Source of the DNA: Adiantum capillus-veneris
Taxonomy: Eukaryota; Streptophyta; Polypodiopsida; Polypodiales; Pteridaceae
Assembly (NCBI GenBank): GCA_014529385.2
Contig: CM043954.1
Location: forward strand, 91,539,747 to 91,603,746
DNA: 64,000 nt
Direction of reading: 5' to 3'
In this document: piece by piece, positions 1 to 10,958 of the stretch
How the letters are laid out: each line of letters opens with the position of its first letter
Position numbering within the stretch: position 1 is the stretch's first letter
Notes under the pieces: model-generated
Told to the model about the DNA's origin: nothing
The model's input: the letters and a program-made list of their open reading frames with translations, nothing else
The model's database searches: none
Made by a program: the position numbers and the translations under genes

Positions 1-619
1 GGTCCTTACGAAAAGATTCTAGATCTTCAGTAGTAGAGATTGTATTTTTTCATTTGTAAACTCCCTTCTCCTTGGACCGATTGTTGTTGTTGGAGTTTCC
101 TTGGGAAGAGTTTTGGGCATTGTTTTTTTCCTTTGCATCATTTTTGTCTTTGCTTTCCATGGGATTGGCATTCCTTTTAGCCCCTTGTTGGAAATTGATG
201 CGTGAAGCAACCATAGTGTGGTGGATTACTTTGGTGATAGAACTAGGCCGTTGAGAGTTGACATACTCATCCATTTATTTAGGTAATCCCACACAGAGTT
301 GTTTCTTTTGCTTGGCAAAGTATGTCTTTTGAAAGACGGTAGCCTTGAGATGTAAATCTCAAAACTTGTCCATGTATTTATGGATAGACTCCTTGGAGAG
401 CAGCTTCAAACTCCGCCATTTGTTAAGCACTTTGTCCTTTGCATGTCTTGCAAGGAATTGCTTCATGATGAAAACTCATAGAGTTTTCCATGTCTTTAGT
501 GCTTCACTATTGCCATGAAGGCTAGCCCACCACTGACGAGCAAATTTTTGAAAGTGCATAGCTACATGGCATAGCTTGGAGGACTCCATGAAGCCCTTGT
601 CTCCAAAGGCCACATCAAA
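1..619 (-). pseudogene. gag remnant of an A-family Ty3/gypsy element (A')
   Basis: Read on the minus strand this stretch encodes the middle of a Ty3/gypsy Gag (retrotrans_gag type), including a WWASLHGN-like segment and an asparagine/lysine-rich tail. It is clearly the same family as the plus-strand gag at 20700-21300, estimated by eye at about 85% identical. Stops and small changes break the frame (for example after a KTL motif near 500), so it is a dead copy. It ends abruptly at 619, exactly where the LTR of element A starts, so A most likely inserted into this older copy in the opposite orientation. The other half of the older copy is not recognisable in the window. Confidence 0.8.
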
Positions 620-1978
620 TGTCATAAAATCTAATATCTAACCAAACCAAAGGATTTTCTCATATTAAATTGATCATTTAATCTGGGAGAATAAACAAGA
701 ACAAGGGTTAGAATATAAACATGTGCTTATGGATCTACCTCAACAAGGGGCCAGGAATTAAAAAGGTCCAAATGAGAGATGGTATGTCAAAGATCAAGGT
801 TAGATAATGGAGCTTAAAGACCTTAGGGTTATCTTCATTAAAGACCTCCAATGGTTAGTGTTAAAAGTCCTTTGACCTCAGGCAAGCTAGGGCTGTGCTT
901 GAGGTGCGAACCCGGCCCAAGCTTAGGTGCTTGTCATGCTTGTTGACTAAGGTGCTTGAGGGACTTGAGATGCTTAATGACTAAGGTGCTAAGGTGCTCT
1001 ATGACTACAGTGCTTGAGGGGCTTAAGGGATTCCAAAAATCAAACTAGATTGCTACTCATGGGGGGGCAACCCTTATTGTAGGGGCATGAGAGATAATAC
1101 ACACACCCTCACACAAGGCAAGCCTTGTCTAGAGAAGCAACAAGGACACATGTCAAGTTCCTCTTTATGTTGCCCTCATAAGGTATCTAAAGCCGATTGG
1201 TTGGCCTCTAAAGGGGTCTAATGATAATTGAGCTATTTAAATTTATTATTTATGCATTTATAGAGTCCTCTCTCTCAAAGGGGAAAGGGGGACACTTGTC
1301 TCAGGGCTAGCATGGTTGCTTGATATACGCTATGCATGTGATTGGCTAGGCTTGTAGGGGTACAATCAACTTCTAGTATGAGCTATAAGGGGGGTGTGCA
1401 AGAACTACATCTACTTCTTTAATCTTGTTGAGAAGTTGAGAGCCTAAACCAACACTCTTGGCTATGGAATGCAAATCCAACCAAGATCCATGCTTCAATG
1501 CTTAAGCTTTCCATCTTCTTTATCATCATTATTATACTATTATGCTATGCTATGCTAAAATGATAAGTGAGAAACTATGTCTTTCTTCGTATGTTACTTC
1601 TTCTTCCTCTTCCCTACTCTCATTCCCCAGTAGCTCTCTCCACCTTTAAAGGTGTTTCAGGCCTTGGGACTGAGGCCGTGGATGGTTAATTCTTTTACAA
1701 AGTTTATGTTATGCTCATGATGCATGAATCTTTTCATCTTTATTGCATCACCTAGGTCACAAGGAATACAAAGATTGTATTTTACCAAGTCTCTCTTAAT
1801 GGGAGAATCTATATACAAAATCCTATTGGTGTTTATTCCAAGTTAATTAAGTATAATGGTTGTGTTGCTACCACTATTCAAGTTCACCCTCTATGTTCTC
1901 AAAGTAGCCTCATAAAAATACTCACTATACTTCTATTAATTCAGCTATTCCCTATGTTCATAGGCCATTTCCATTACA
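620..1978 (+). repeat. 5' LTR of element A
   Basis: It starts TGTCATAAAATC and ends TTACA directly before a primer site, giving a length of about 1,359 bases. Its first 280 bases match 25119-25401, the opening of the 3' LTR, which fixes the left boundary. Positions 930-1030 carry imperfect short repeats around GACTAAGGTGCTTGAGGG. An AT-rich stretch near 1235-1265 is the only TATA-like sequence I see, so the promoter position is uncertain. Confidence 0.85.
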
Positions 1979-1979
1979 T

Positions 1980-1991
1980 TGGTATCAGAGC
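1980..1991 (+). other. Primer binding site of element A (tRNA-iMet type)
   Basis: TGGTATCAGAGC lies one base after the LTR end. This is the usual plant primer site complementary to the 3' end of initiator methionine tRNA, and it sets element A on the plus strand. Confidence 0.92.
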
Positions 1992-2488
1992 TATTGGTTT
2001 TTGTTTTCTTACTTAAGAAGAGAGGTCCTTAAGTTTTCCATGAAAGGTTGGACCTATTCATTACAATAGGGTAATTGGGACAAGGATCTATTATCTTGGT
2101 TGGGAAGGACTTAGTTTGAGGTATACCATTGGGAACTATATTCTTCATAATGGAGTCTCTCGGGGCTTGCATTTCGCTTAACCATTCTTGAGCTACAAGC
2201 AAGCTCAACCGAGCAATGCTAGACCCTCTCCACTAGTCTTTGCAATCAGCAAACTAGCCTCTTGGGACTTTCCTTTGGCTTAACCATTAATTTAGCTACT
2301 AGAATGCTCAATAGGATCCATAATCAATCGAGCAATTTTAGACCCTTTTCACTAGTCTTTGCAATCAACAGTGTCTAAACCACGGGTGTGGCTATTTGAG
2401 AACTAATTTTCAAAGGTAAAGAAGAGTAGAGACTAAGGTTTTTGAGGGTATCAAAGCACAAAGTAATTTATACATAAGTTTAATTAGC
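1992..2488 (+). other. Untranslated leader of element A
   Basis: About 500 bases between primer site and gag start. A segment containing CACTAGTCTTTGCAATCA occurs twice (near 2235 and 2350), so part of the leader is a local duplication. No reading frame of note. Confidence 0.6.
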
Positions 2489-2916
2489 ATGAATATTGAA
2501 AATTTTGATTTTTCACATGAAGATGCTAATGATGATGCCCCCATGTTTTTTTATTATCTTGTTACTAGGTTGCAACAAGCTATGGGCAACCCTGATTTGC
2601 AAGACAAAGCTACTCAACAGCTTTGTGCTTATGGGATTTCCCTTTCTCTCCAAGAGGAGAGAGAGCTTAGGAGGCCTCTTGATGAGCCTCCCAAAAGAAG
2701 ACTCTCTCTCATAAGAGAGGAGGAATCCAAAGAACAAGAAAGAAGTGAATCACTAAGTTCCTTTAAAGATGTGGCTCCACAAAGATGGCAGTCTAGACAA
2801 TCGTCAACTCCTCCCAAGAGTACAACACCAACCCATAGTCCTTCTCCTCATCACTTTGAAAGGGAAGAGAGGAAACAAAGGCAGAAAAAGGCAAGGAAGA
2901 GGTCACCCTCTTCTCC
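2489..2916 (+). pseudogene. N-terminal part of element A gag, cut by element C
   Basis: The frame opens at an ATG with the leader upstream. It encodes an acidic, phenylalanine-rich start, then a charged segment rich in Glu, Lys, Ser and Pro, typical of the poorly conserved N-terminus of plant gypsy Gag. At 2917 the frame runs into the LTR of element C, and the apparent C-terminus after that point is LTR sequence, not Gag. The true continuation is at 20521, in the same frame, rich in Ser and Pro on both sides of the join. The capsid-like core lies in the downstream part. Confidence 0.82.
2912..2916 (+). repeat. Target-site duplication of element C, left copy
   Basis: TCTCC directly before the TGTTGGGGG start of the C LTR; the same five bases follow the other LTR at 20516-20520. 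Confidence 0.9.
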
Positions 2917-3121
2917 TGTTGGGGGTCCCATCATTGCAATAGCTCCAATGACCAACAAAATTATCAATCCGGAGGGATGAGCTACCCGGCTAGGGCATGG
3001 AAAAACTCACACGGTTAGTGAGCTAATTGTAGCAACACAAATGGTTAACTCTACGAGGTGAGATTATCGTCCTATGGAGGAGCTAAGCCGCAATGAAGGG
3101 CAATCTCCATATCCACTTCTC
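2917..3121 (-). repeat. 3' LTR of element C, outer piece
   Basis: The first 205 bases of the LTR in plus-strand order, matching 19601 onward almost base for base. The LTR is interrupted after CACTTCTC by copia element E and resumes at 10237. Confidence 0.9.
3117..3121. repeat. Target-site duplication of element E, left copy
   Basis: TTCTC immediately before the TGTAGAG start of the E LTR; the same five bases recur at 10232-10236 after its other LTR. Confidence 0.92.
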
Positions 3122-3322
3122 TGTAGAGTGCGCGTGTACGGAGTGTGTGCAAGAGAGGAGAAGAAGAGAATGGGGAAGGGGATTGTACACAGACAGCCAC
3201 TGTGTGGGTTAGTGGAGAAGAAAGAGAAGAGTCAACACTTCCTCTTTTTCGCCCTATATTGATTAAGAGAAATCAATTGTACAAGGGTGGTTTCCCACGG
3301 CCACCTGGCCTACACCCCAACA
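3122..3322 (-). repeat. 3' LTR of element E
   Basis: TGTAGAGTGCG...CCCCAACA, 201 bases, near-identical to 10031-10231. It is followed inward by the polypurine tract, which marks it as the 3' LTR of a minus-strand element. Confidence 0.95.
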
Positions 3323-3337
3323 ACCTCCCACTTGAAG
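3323..3337 (-). other. Polypurine tract of element E
   Basis: On the minus strand this reads TCAAGTGGGAGGT and abuts the 3' LTR. It is the standard copia plus-strand primer sequence. Confidence 0.85.
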
Positions 3338-3405
3338 GTCATGGTGGCCAATAGTGGCATTAGTATAGTTAGTCTATACAAAATTGATGAAGCATTGTTG
3401 ATGCT

Positions 3406-6400
3406 TCATCCTACACCCATAAGTTCTATAAAATGTGTAAATTGCTCCGAGGCTAGGCTCTTTGTGAGAGCATATGCGGGGTTGTCGTTAGTGTGAACCT
3501 TGACAAGCTCGATACGCTTGCCAGCCAATGCATCTCGTATGACATGGTATCTGACCTCTATGTGTTTCGACTTTGAGTGAAACACTGGATTCTTTGCCAA
3601 AGCAATGGCACTCTGACTATCACAATGTAGTACTGGAACCTTGTGAATGCCCAAATCTCCCACTAGACGAGCCAACCATATGGCTTCCTTGCTGGCGTCA
3701 GACGCAGCAACATATTCTGCCTCAGTGGTAGATGAAGACGTGCAATCTTGGAGACACGATCTCCAAGAGATAGCTGCTCCAGCAAACATGAACACATAGC
3801 CAGATGTGGATCTTCTACGATCCACACAACCCGCATAATCTGCATCCGTGTAACCTACAACAGCTGCATCATTGTTTCCGAAGCGTAAACACTTGCTAGC
3901 TGTACCTTTCAAATATCTGAGGATTTTCTTCATTGCTTCCCAATGCTTCTTGCCAGGGTTTGACATGTACCTACTAACCACTCCCACTACATGTGCAATG
4001 TCTGGTCTTGTGGCTACCATAGCGTACATCAAAGTGCCAACTGCTGAAGAATATGGTACTTTTGCCATTTCCTCTTTCTCAGCCACCACTGTCTTGGGAG
4101 AGTCTTCCTTGCTAAGTTTGGAGTATGCTTGCATTGGGGTACTCAATGACTTCCCCCCCTGCATACTAAAACGTTGCAATACTTTGTGAATGTAATTTTC
4201 TTGAGATAATTCAAGAATTCCACGTTGCCTGTCTCTCTTGATGTGCATACCAAGAAAGTGATTGGCATCTCCCAAATCTTTCATGAAAATCTGAGTGCTT
4301 AGCATCTTTTTCAACTGATTGATTTCATCAATTGATTTTCCTGCGATAAGCATATCATCTATATACAAGATCAAGATGATTAAAGAACCATCGTTCAATC
4401 TTTTTTGTGTATAAGCAGTGATCCTCTTGACTTCTTATGTAACCCTGAGACTGCATGAATTTGTCGAACTTTTCATACCATTGCCTTGAACCTTGCTTGA
4501 GGCCATAGAGTGCCTTTTTAAGTCTACAAACCAATTCTGTCCTCGTTGGTTTTTGGGTTTCACATAAGAATCCCTCTGGTTGTTTCATGTAGACATCTTC
4601 ATCTAGATCCCCATGAAGAAATGATGTATTCACATCCATTTGGACAAGTTCCATGTCCTGGATAGCAACCAAGCCAAGCATGGTGCGAAGTGTAGTCATC
4701 TTGACTACTGGAGAGAAAATCTCATCAACATCCACACCTTTTTGCTACTTGAAACCCTTGGCAACTAGACGAGCCTTGTATCTAGGCTCGGGATCTTCCG
4801 CTGTATACTTCTTCTTGTATACCCACTTGCAAGGTAAAGCATTTTTGCCTTTTGGTAATTCAACCAAATCCCATGTCTCATTAGCCACAATCGAATTGTA
4901 TTCTGATTGCATAGCGTGCTCCCACTTAACGATATCCTCCATTTGTATAGCTTCTTTGTAGCAGGTTGGCTCTCCACTGTCAGTGACCAAAATGTGGTGT
5001 ATACCCGGCTCAAACTGCTCAGGCGCACGTGATACTCTCTCAGAGCGTCTTAGTGCCTGGCTGCTGGACTCTGCTCTCTCTGGAGCAATAGTAGTATCTT
5101 GCACTTGAGGAGTGGGTGCAACACTACTGAACTGATTTGGTTCGGAGGCTACATCCTCAAAACGAACACGTCTGTACTCAACATCTTTGATGGGCTTCTT
5201 GTGCATTTTTTATTCATTGAAAATCACATGTGAGCTACGAATGACTTTGTTTGATTCTGGGTGCCAGAGACGATATCCCATCTCTCCGTTTGCACCATAG
5301 CCAATAAAGATGCATTTGTGTGATCTGGGATCTAACTTCCGACGAAGTTCTTTGGGCACATGTGCATATGCCTCGCATCCAAATACACGTAGATGCTCAT
5401 AGCTTGGCCTTTTGCCAGTCCATAATTCCTATGGAATTTTGAAATTCAAAGGAGAACTAGGTGACCTGTTGATGATGTGCACTGCTGTCAGAACAGCTTC
5501 CCCCCAAAACTCTGGAGTAAGCTTCGCCATAGACATCATAGAGACAACTCGCTCTTGAATCGTACGATTCATTCTTTCAGCTATCCCGTTTTGTGCAGGT
5601 GTGCATGGAGCAGGAAACTGCTGCCGAATGCCTCTTCTGGTGCAAAAATCCTTGAATTCTGTGGAGACGTATTCTCCACCATTGTCTGTGCAAAAACCTT
5701 TGAGCTTTGTTCCTGATTGGTTCTCAACCATGGCGAGGAATTTTTGGAATGTCGAAAAGACTTCTTCCTTACGCTTAAGGAGATACACCCACACCTTTCT
5801 GGAAGAATCATCTATGAATGTGAGAAAGTAGTTTGCCCCCCCTACAGTTTTATGTGGCATTGGACCACACAAATCACTGTGCACCAAGTCTAGAGGTTCG
5901 CCTAGTTTCTTATTCAATGGCGAAGATGTCAATCTAGTCTGTTTGCCATACAGACAATGCTCACACAATGGAAATTCCGTGTAATCTAACACAGGTAAGT
6001 AGCCAAAATGCTGAAGTGTTTTCATTCCCTTTTGGCTAATATGCCCTAGCCGGCTATGCCACAACTCAGGAGACGGCAGCCCGGCAACATAGATAGAGTG
6101 TTCGTCGACACTCAAAACAAACAAAGAGTATAGGGATCCGTTTTTATTTCCTTTCATCATGATAAGGTTTTTCTTACGGATCATCCAAGAACGATTACCA
6201 AAAACTGTAGTGTAGCCAAGTTCATCCAATTGCCCTATAGAAAGCAAGCTTTTCGTAAGCTTGGGCACATGTCTGACATTTTGCAGCACAAAATTAGTGC
6301 CATTATGCATTTGAAGTTTCACATCACCAATGCCAATAATGTCAAGCTCATAGGAATCACCAAGCTTGACTATTCCATGCATGGATGCATAAGAGGAAAA

Positions 6401-7495
6401 CCACTCTCTATGCGGTGTGACATGAAAACTTGCACCAAAATCAAGGATCCAATTCTGTGCATAATATTCATCCTGTGCAACCAAAGCATCTGGAGTGAGA
6501 TCTGAAGTGAAAATGAGAACATCTGAGGCATCTGCTGTCACCTTGGCATGAATCTCTGTGGGCATAATGAGCATCACTGCAGGAGGAGCATCCTCTACTG
6601 CAGTGGTTTTCATGGGAGACTCAACAATATTGATCTCCTCAATCTTTACTGTACTTTTGCCTTTGCCAGAATTATCCTTTTGCATGTTTTTCTGCTCTCT
6701 TAGGAAACTGCGACAATCCTTTTTGTAATGACCCTTCTTGTGGCAATAGTAACACTCGACATTTTTGACATTGCGGTCTCTACTTTGGTTTCTGTGTCTG
6801 CTAGGACTACGAGGATTTCGTTCTCTACTTTTGCTTTTGTATTTGTTCCTGTCACGGCCTCTTAGCTTTGTTGAACTGCCAGCCATGTATGCATCTCCAT
6901 GACTAGCATTATCGAGAGATTTACGATGAATCTCTTCAGTAAGCAACGCATCTGTGAGAGCATTGAACACTAACTTTCCATTCAGAGCTGAATTGCTAAT
7001 GGCTGTGCAAAAGATATCCCATGAACTGGGTAGAGAGCATAACAGGAAGATAGACTTGAGTTCATCGTCAAACTCCTTAAAGCCCTGAGATGTCAGCTAA
7101 CTAAACAAGGAATTGAACTCATTTAAGTGACTGGAAACTATGCTACCTTCTTTCATGTTGAGCTTCATAAGCTTTTTCATGAGAAAAACCTTGTTGGATG
7201 CACTTTTGCTCTCCCATGCTAAACATAAGCTATCCCAAAGTTCCTTGGTTGTTTTCTTCCCTATGATAGTGAAGAAGACTGATTCGGCTAGATGTAGACG
7301 TATCGTAGCGATGGCTTTTGCATCCAAAATCTCCCATTGAGCTTGTGTATAATCATCATCCTCTGCGCGCTCTTTCAACGGTTCAGAGAGGCCTTTGTTT
7401 ATCAACAAATCTTTCATGCGCTCTTTCCACATGGTGAAGTTGCTGCCATCGAACTTCCGAATGAAATACTCCTCCTTTTCTGAAGAAGAAGCCAT
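3406..7495 (-). pseudogene. Gag-Pol polyprotein of copia element E, interrupted
   Basis: One minus-strand frame from the ATG at 7495 to about 4380, then shifted to another frame to 3406. Gag start MASSSEKEEYF; zinc knuckle CYYCHKKGHYKKDC (about 6745); protease WILDFGASFHVTP (about 6445), where the catalytic Ser/Thr after Asp is Phe; integrase HHCC zinc site and the D-D-E set in HSDLCGPM, TDNGGE and GIAERMN (6070-5540); RT with QMDVNTSFLHGDL (about 4640) and an intact YIDDM (about 4365); RNase H with TDADYAG, TEAEY and CDSQSAI (3850-3600). In-frame stops lie near 7097, 5429, 5207 and 4745, and a frameshift near 4380. The altered protease site and the stops make it inactive. Family length and order are normal for copia. 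Confidence 0.95.
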
Positions 7496-8779
7496 CGCTG
7501 ACAAGAGGGTTTGAGAGGTGCCAAACTATGGCGAGAAGATGTAGAAATTTGGGTAGAGTAACCTTTGTATCGGGAGTAAAATTTCAACCAAAATAGACTT
7601 AAAAGTTCCAACTATGGAAGTCACGACTCGCGCGAAGTAAATCCGACAGAGTCTCCTTTGTATGAGGAGTCAAAACTCAACTCAAAATGTATATAAATGT
7701 GCCAACTGCACTAACTGGGCATCTGCTGCACAAAGCAACTGCTATGTGAGTGCCAACTCGGCGTCAAAAGAATAAATAACCGTCCAGATACATATCCTAT
7801 GGCGAGGGTACCGAAAAAGGGGAACTCCAGCTACCTGTATCACCAAAGGTGTCTCAACATTCGAGCACACCCCAACTCAAAGAAAACCTCACGCTATCGA
7901 CCCTCCAAAGGCTAATGCAGACACAAATGGACTAGCCACGGTCTCAGAAAGGGCTCTTCCGATCCGAGTCTCAGAAGCGGCCGGGAAAAACTGCCAAAAT
8001 AGCCAAAAATGGCTCCACACGTAGTACAGTGGGCAGTGTCCGCAACTCAGCGTACATGAGTAAAATTGCGCTCAAACAGGCGCCAAGAACTGCTGCATGC
8101 AGTGAAAGTGATCCCTGCGGGAATATCTGCTCTCAAAAGAGCTCAGTAGCACTAGGTGTGCTTGCAACAAACTGCATCTGTCAATGCATGTGTTCGTAGA
8201 GAATCTGCTGTCGAAATGACTGCCAAATCACCTGTGAAAGCGCTGTGTCTGGTAACTTGGAGAATCTATGAGTGAATGGGCTGAAAAACCCCCCTGTAGC
8301 CTGTAACCTGCGTGTCGGTGTCGCTATGTGCCGATTTCTGACGTCGGGCAGAAATATGAAAGTCGAATAGCCGCCAAAGGCGTCGTATCCGTAAACTGGG
8401 TCATATTGCACAATCGGTGCTCTCGGTGCCGATGCCAGGTGTCACTCCTCTATGATAGAGGTACCTCACCCGCGCATGTCACAAGCACGGTCGTCGATCG
8501 CGGGAACGCGCTCGTGTGGGGAAGCGCCCGGTGTCTGGGTCGGATGTCGCAAATCCGCCGCAATGAGGAGTGTCGAGCCAGTGTGCATGAGCGGTGTCGA
8601 TGTCGATGTTGCCTTCCGCCGTCGGGCGGAAGTGGCTAGCGGAGTAGCCGTAAAACGCCAATGCTCGAGCGGCCAATACCGAGTCGGATCGGTATCGATC
8701 GCAGATTTTGCTCGATCTGAGAAGATTGCTTTCAAATTTTTCGGACTCGGTTGCTTGTGCTCTCTCGCAAGCACGGTGT

Positions 8780-8833
<54 letters not shown>

Positions 8834-10016
8834 CACAAGCTGCAAATTTTTGAGAAGCTTCCTTTTTACGAGCTCGAGGAGAGGAGTCGGGGGTCGGAGC
8901 ATCAAAATGGGCTTTGTCGAGGGCTCTCTGTGGGAATGAACCCTTGCACACAAAAAGTTTATGGCTCAAAGGAAAAAAAAATCGATTTTTATTGCTTATT
9001 ACTGAGTCTGTGCCAGCGCTGACGAGCAAGCACACACAGTGAGTGTGTGTGTAGCGCTGCTTGAATCTGCAATGACTATGTGTGTGTGTGTGGGCTCTGC
9101 TGCATCTCGGCTTGCTCAATTTCCTGCAGCTCTCGGACTTGCATGCATTTGCTTATGCATTCGATTGCAATCTCTCTACTCGGCTCCGCTCTGCTGCCTG
9201 CTGCTCTCAATGGCTTCAATTCCTTCCCAACTCGAATGTGCCCCAAAACCTCCAAGGCTTTGCCTTCTGCCCGATTGCGCCCTCTATGTCCGAGGCTTTC
9301 CTTGTTGAGCTTGCATCATGGTCCGCTCTTCGCAGCACATGATCTTGCCTTGCTACACATCGAAGTGTCTGCGCCTGCTTCCCCCTTCCTCTTTACCTGG
9401 TACTACCTCCGCATTGCGGCAGTCCCACCACCATCGTTGGACTGAGCTTTCCTTTCAAGAAACGAGATGTCTGCTAAATGGAATGTGATTTCTCTTGCTC
9501 TGAATTCAGGTGGTGGACCTCCTAATTCAGCTTCTGTAGCTAGAACAATGAAGCAGCGGACTCAATTTTGTTCTCAAGTAGCCTCAATTGGGATTTGCTA
9601 AGCAGCTTAGGAGCTGAATTTGGTGAAATTGCGATGCAGATTGCTCAATCCAGGCACCGAAGCTGAAATGCAGGTTGAATTTGGCCTTGTAATCTAAAAT
9701 TTCGGTTGAATTTGAGCTGTCAGGCTTTGATTCTTGCTTCTTCTGTGGGAAATCTGGGCTTTGATTTTTGCTCCATGGCATCGGCAGCTGATCAGAATGT
9801 GTCTGATGGCGCTTCCTCACTTGGAAGATCTTTGAGCAAGAACATGCGTCAAGAATCTGAGAAATAGTCTGATCTCCTTCGAGTGCTCTGATCCGTGTCG
9901 GATCCGCTGCCACCGCCAAGCTCAAGCACAAGCTCCGAGCTCCACCATAGCTCGCGAGCTCTGTCGCTTCTGAGTCGATCGTCCGAGGGCGATCGCGTGC
10001 GTGGTTCGTCGCCGCA
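7496..10016 (-). other. 2.5-kb leader of element E, including a (CT)22 microsatellite
   Basis: The stretch between gag start and primer site carries no recognisable gene. In element sense it begins beside the primer site with a GC-rich part (9880-10016), then mixed sequence, a (GA)n block (CT on the plus strand, 8784-8828), another GC-rich part (8470-8720), and AT-richer sequence to the gag start. Two open minus-strand frames (8466-9119 and 9584-10099) are low-complexity or overlap the LTR, and I do not treat them as genes. Typical copia leaders are a few hundred bases, so part of this may be acquired host DNA. Confidence 0.6.
8784..8828. repeat. (CT)22 microsatellite
   Basis: Uninterrupted CT dinucleotides in the leader of element E. 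Confidence 0.95.
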
Positions 10017-10028
10017 GCTCTGATACCA
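10017..10028 (-). other. Primer binding site of element E (tRNA-iMet type)
   Basis: The minus strand reads TGGTATCAGAGC two bases after the LTR end. This gives the orientation of E and marks 10031-10231 as its 5' LTR. Confidence 0.93.
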
Positions 10029-10030
10029 AT

Positions 10031-10231
10031 TGTAGAGTGCGTGTGTACGGAGTGTGTGCAAGAGAGGAGAAGAAGAGAATGGGGAAGGGGATTATACACA
10101 GACAGCCAATGTTTGGGTTAGTGGAGAAGAAAGAGAAGAGTCAACACTTCCTCTTTTTCTCCCTATATTGATTAAGAGAAATCAATTGTAGAAGGGTGGC
10201 TTCCCATGGCCACCTGGCCTACACCCCAACA
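10031..10231 (-). repeat. 5' LTR of element E
   Basis: 201 bases, starting TGTAGAGTGCG and ending CCCCAACA on the plus strand. It differs from 3122-3322 at about eight positions. The right copy of the TTCTC duplication follows at 10232-10236. Confidence 0.95.
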
Positions 10232-10236
10232 TTCTC

Positions 10237-10941
10237 TTCATCTCCAATCAACCAAATCACACACTACAATTGCAAGACACACACAACACTAATCCTATCA
10301 TGCAACGCACTAATCGTAAACACACACACATAGATCTATCGAGCACCACACTCCAATCAAACTTACATGCACACACAAGCAAAAGAGGGCAATCACACAA
10401 GATTAGAGAGGGATTAACCACTAATTAGTTAAGATCTAGTTAATCTAAGCATCATAGGCAATCATAAGAGGTAAGAGAGAAGCATAGTGAGAGAGAATGA
10501 ATCATTGATTAGTGTTAATCAAGTCTCATGAGCAAGGACAATCTCAAGGACTCCATAGCCACACACCTCAAGAGCTCTCCCCAAAGAGTGCTCTCCACAA
10601 ATGACTTGAGAACCCTAATTTCTTTTACACACTACCTTATATACCTAGGGTAAAAATATGCAATGTCCGGGCGCCCAAGGCCTTTAGGGCTCACCACTTA
10701 CTGAATCTGCAACCTAGGAACAGTAAGTGACCTATTGTTTACAATTTGGAACTCCCATTGAGCCCGTAACACATTAGAAATATTACAATGGCTTGAAATA
10801 AATCGGGAATTTACAATACGTGACCATTTTGGGAAAATGTGTAACTCCAATCTTTACTGCTTCTTTGCATTTATCCTCATGTGCATCCGTACGTCTTCAA
10901 ACTTTAGTTGCTTCTGTTAACTGACATTGACTCAGTTAACA
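10237..10941 (-). repeat. 3' LTR of element C, inner piece
   Basis: It continues the C LTR directly after the E insertion (TTCATCTCCAATCAACC...) and ends GTTAACA, matching the end of 19601-20515. Together with 2917-3121 it gives an LTR of about 910 bases. Confidence 0.9.
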
Positions 10942-10958
10942 TTCTCCCCTTCCTATTT
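10942..10958 (-). other. Polypurine tract of element C
   Basis: The minus strand reads AAATAGGAAGGGGAGAA against the 3' LTR boundary. A similar tract (AGAAGGGGGCAA) sits in the same place in element D at 39251. Confidence 0.75.

Larger units (their letters stand above)
3122..10231 (-). mobile_element. Element E: Ty1/copia retrotransposon
   Basis: A complete copia element of 7,110 bases: two 201-base LTRs, primer site beside the right LTR, polypurine tract beside the left LTR, 5-bp duplications, and the copia gene order Gag, protease, integrase, RT, RNase H reading right to left. The two LTRs differ at about 8 of 201 positions (96% identical), so the insertion is comparatively recent. The polyprotein is broken by a few stops and one frameshift. 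The 2.5-kb leader between primer site and gag is unusually long. Confidence 0.95.

Noticed and set aside
2917-2980. Apparent C-terminus of the gag frame starting at 2489
   Set aside because: These codons are the LTR of element C; the true Gag continuation is at 20521.
8466-9119. Minus-strand open frame of 217 codons
   Set aside because: It is largely translated CT/GA and GT/CA simple repeats (Arg-Glu and Thr-His runs) in the leader of element E.
9584-10099. Minus-strand open frame of 171 codons
   Set aside because: It begins inside the LTR of E and crosses the primer site; composition is not gene-like and there are no motifs.
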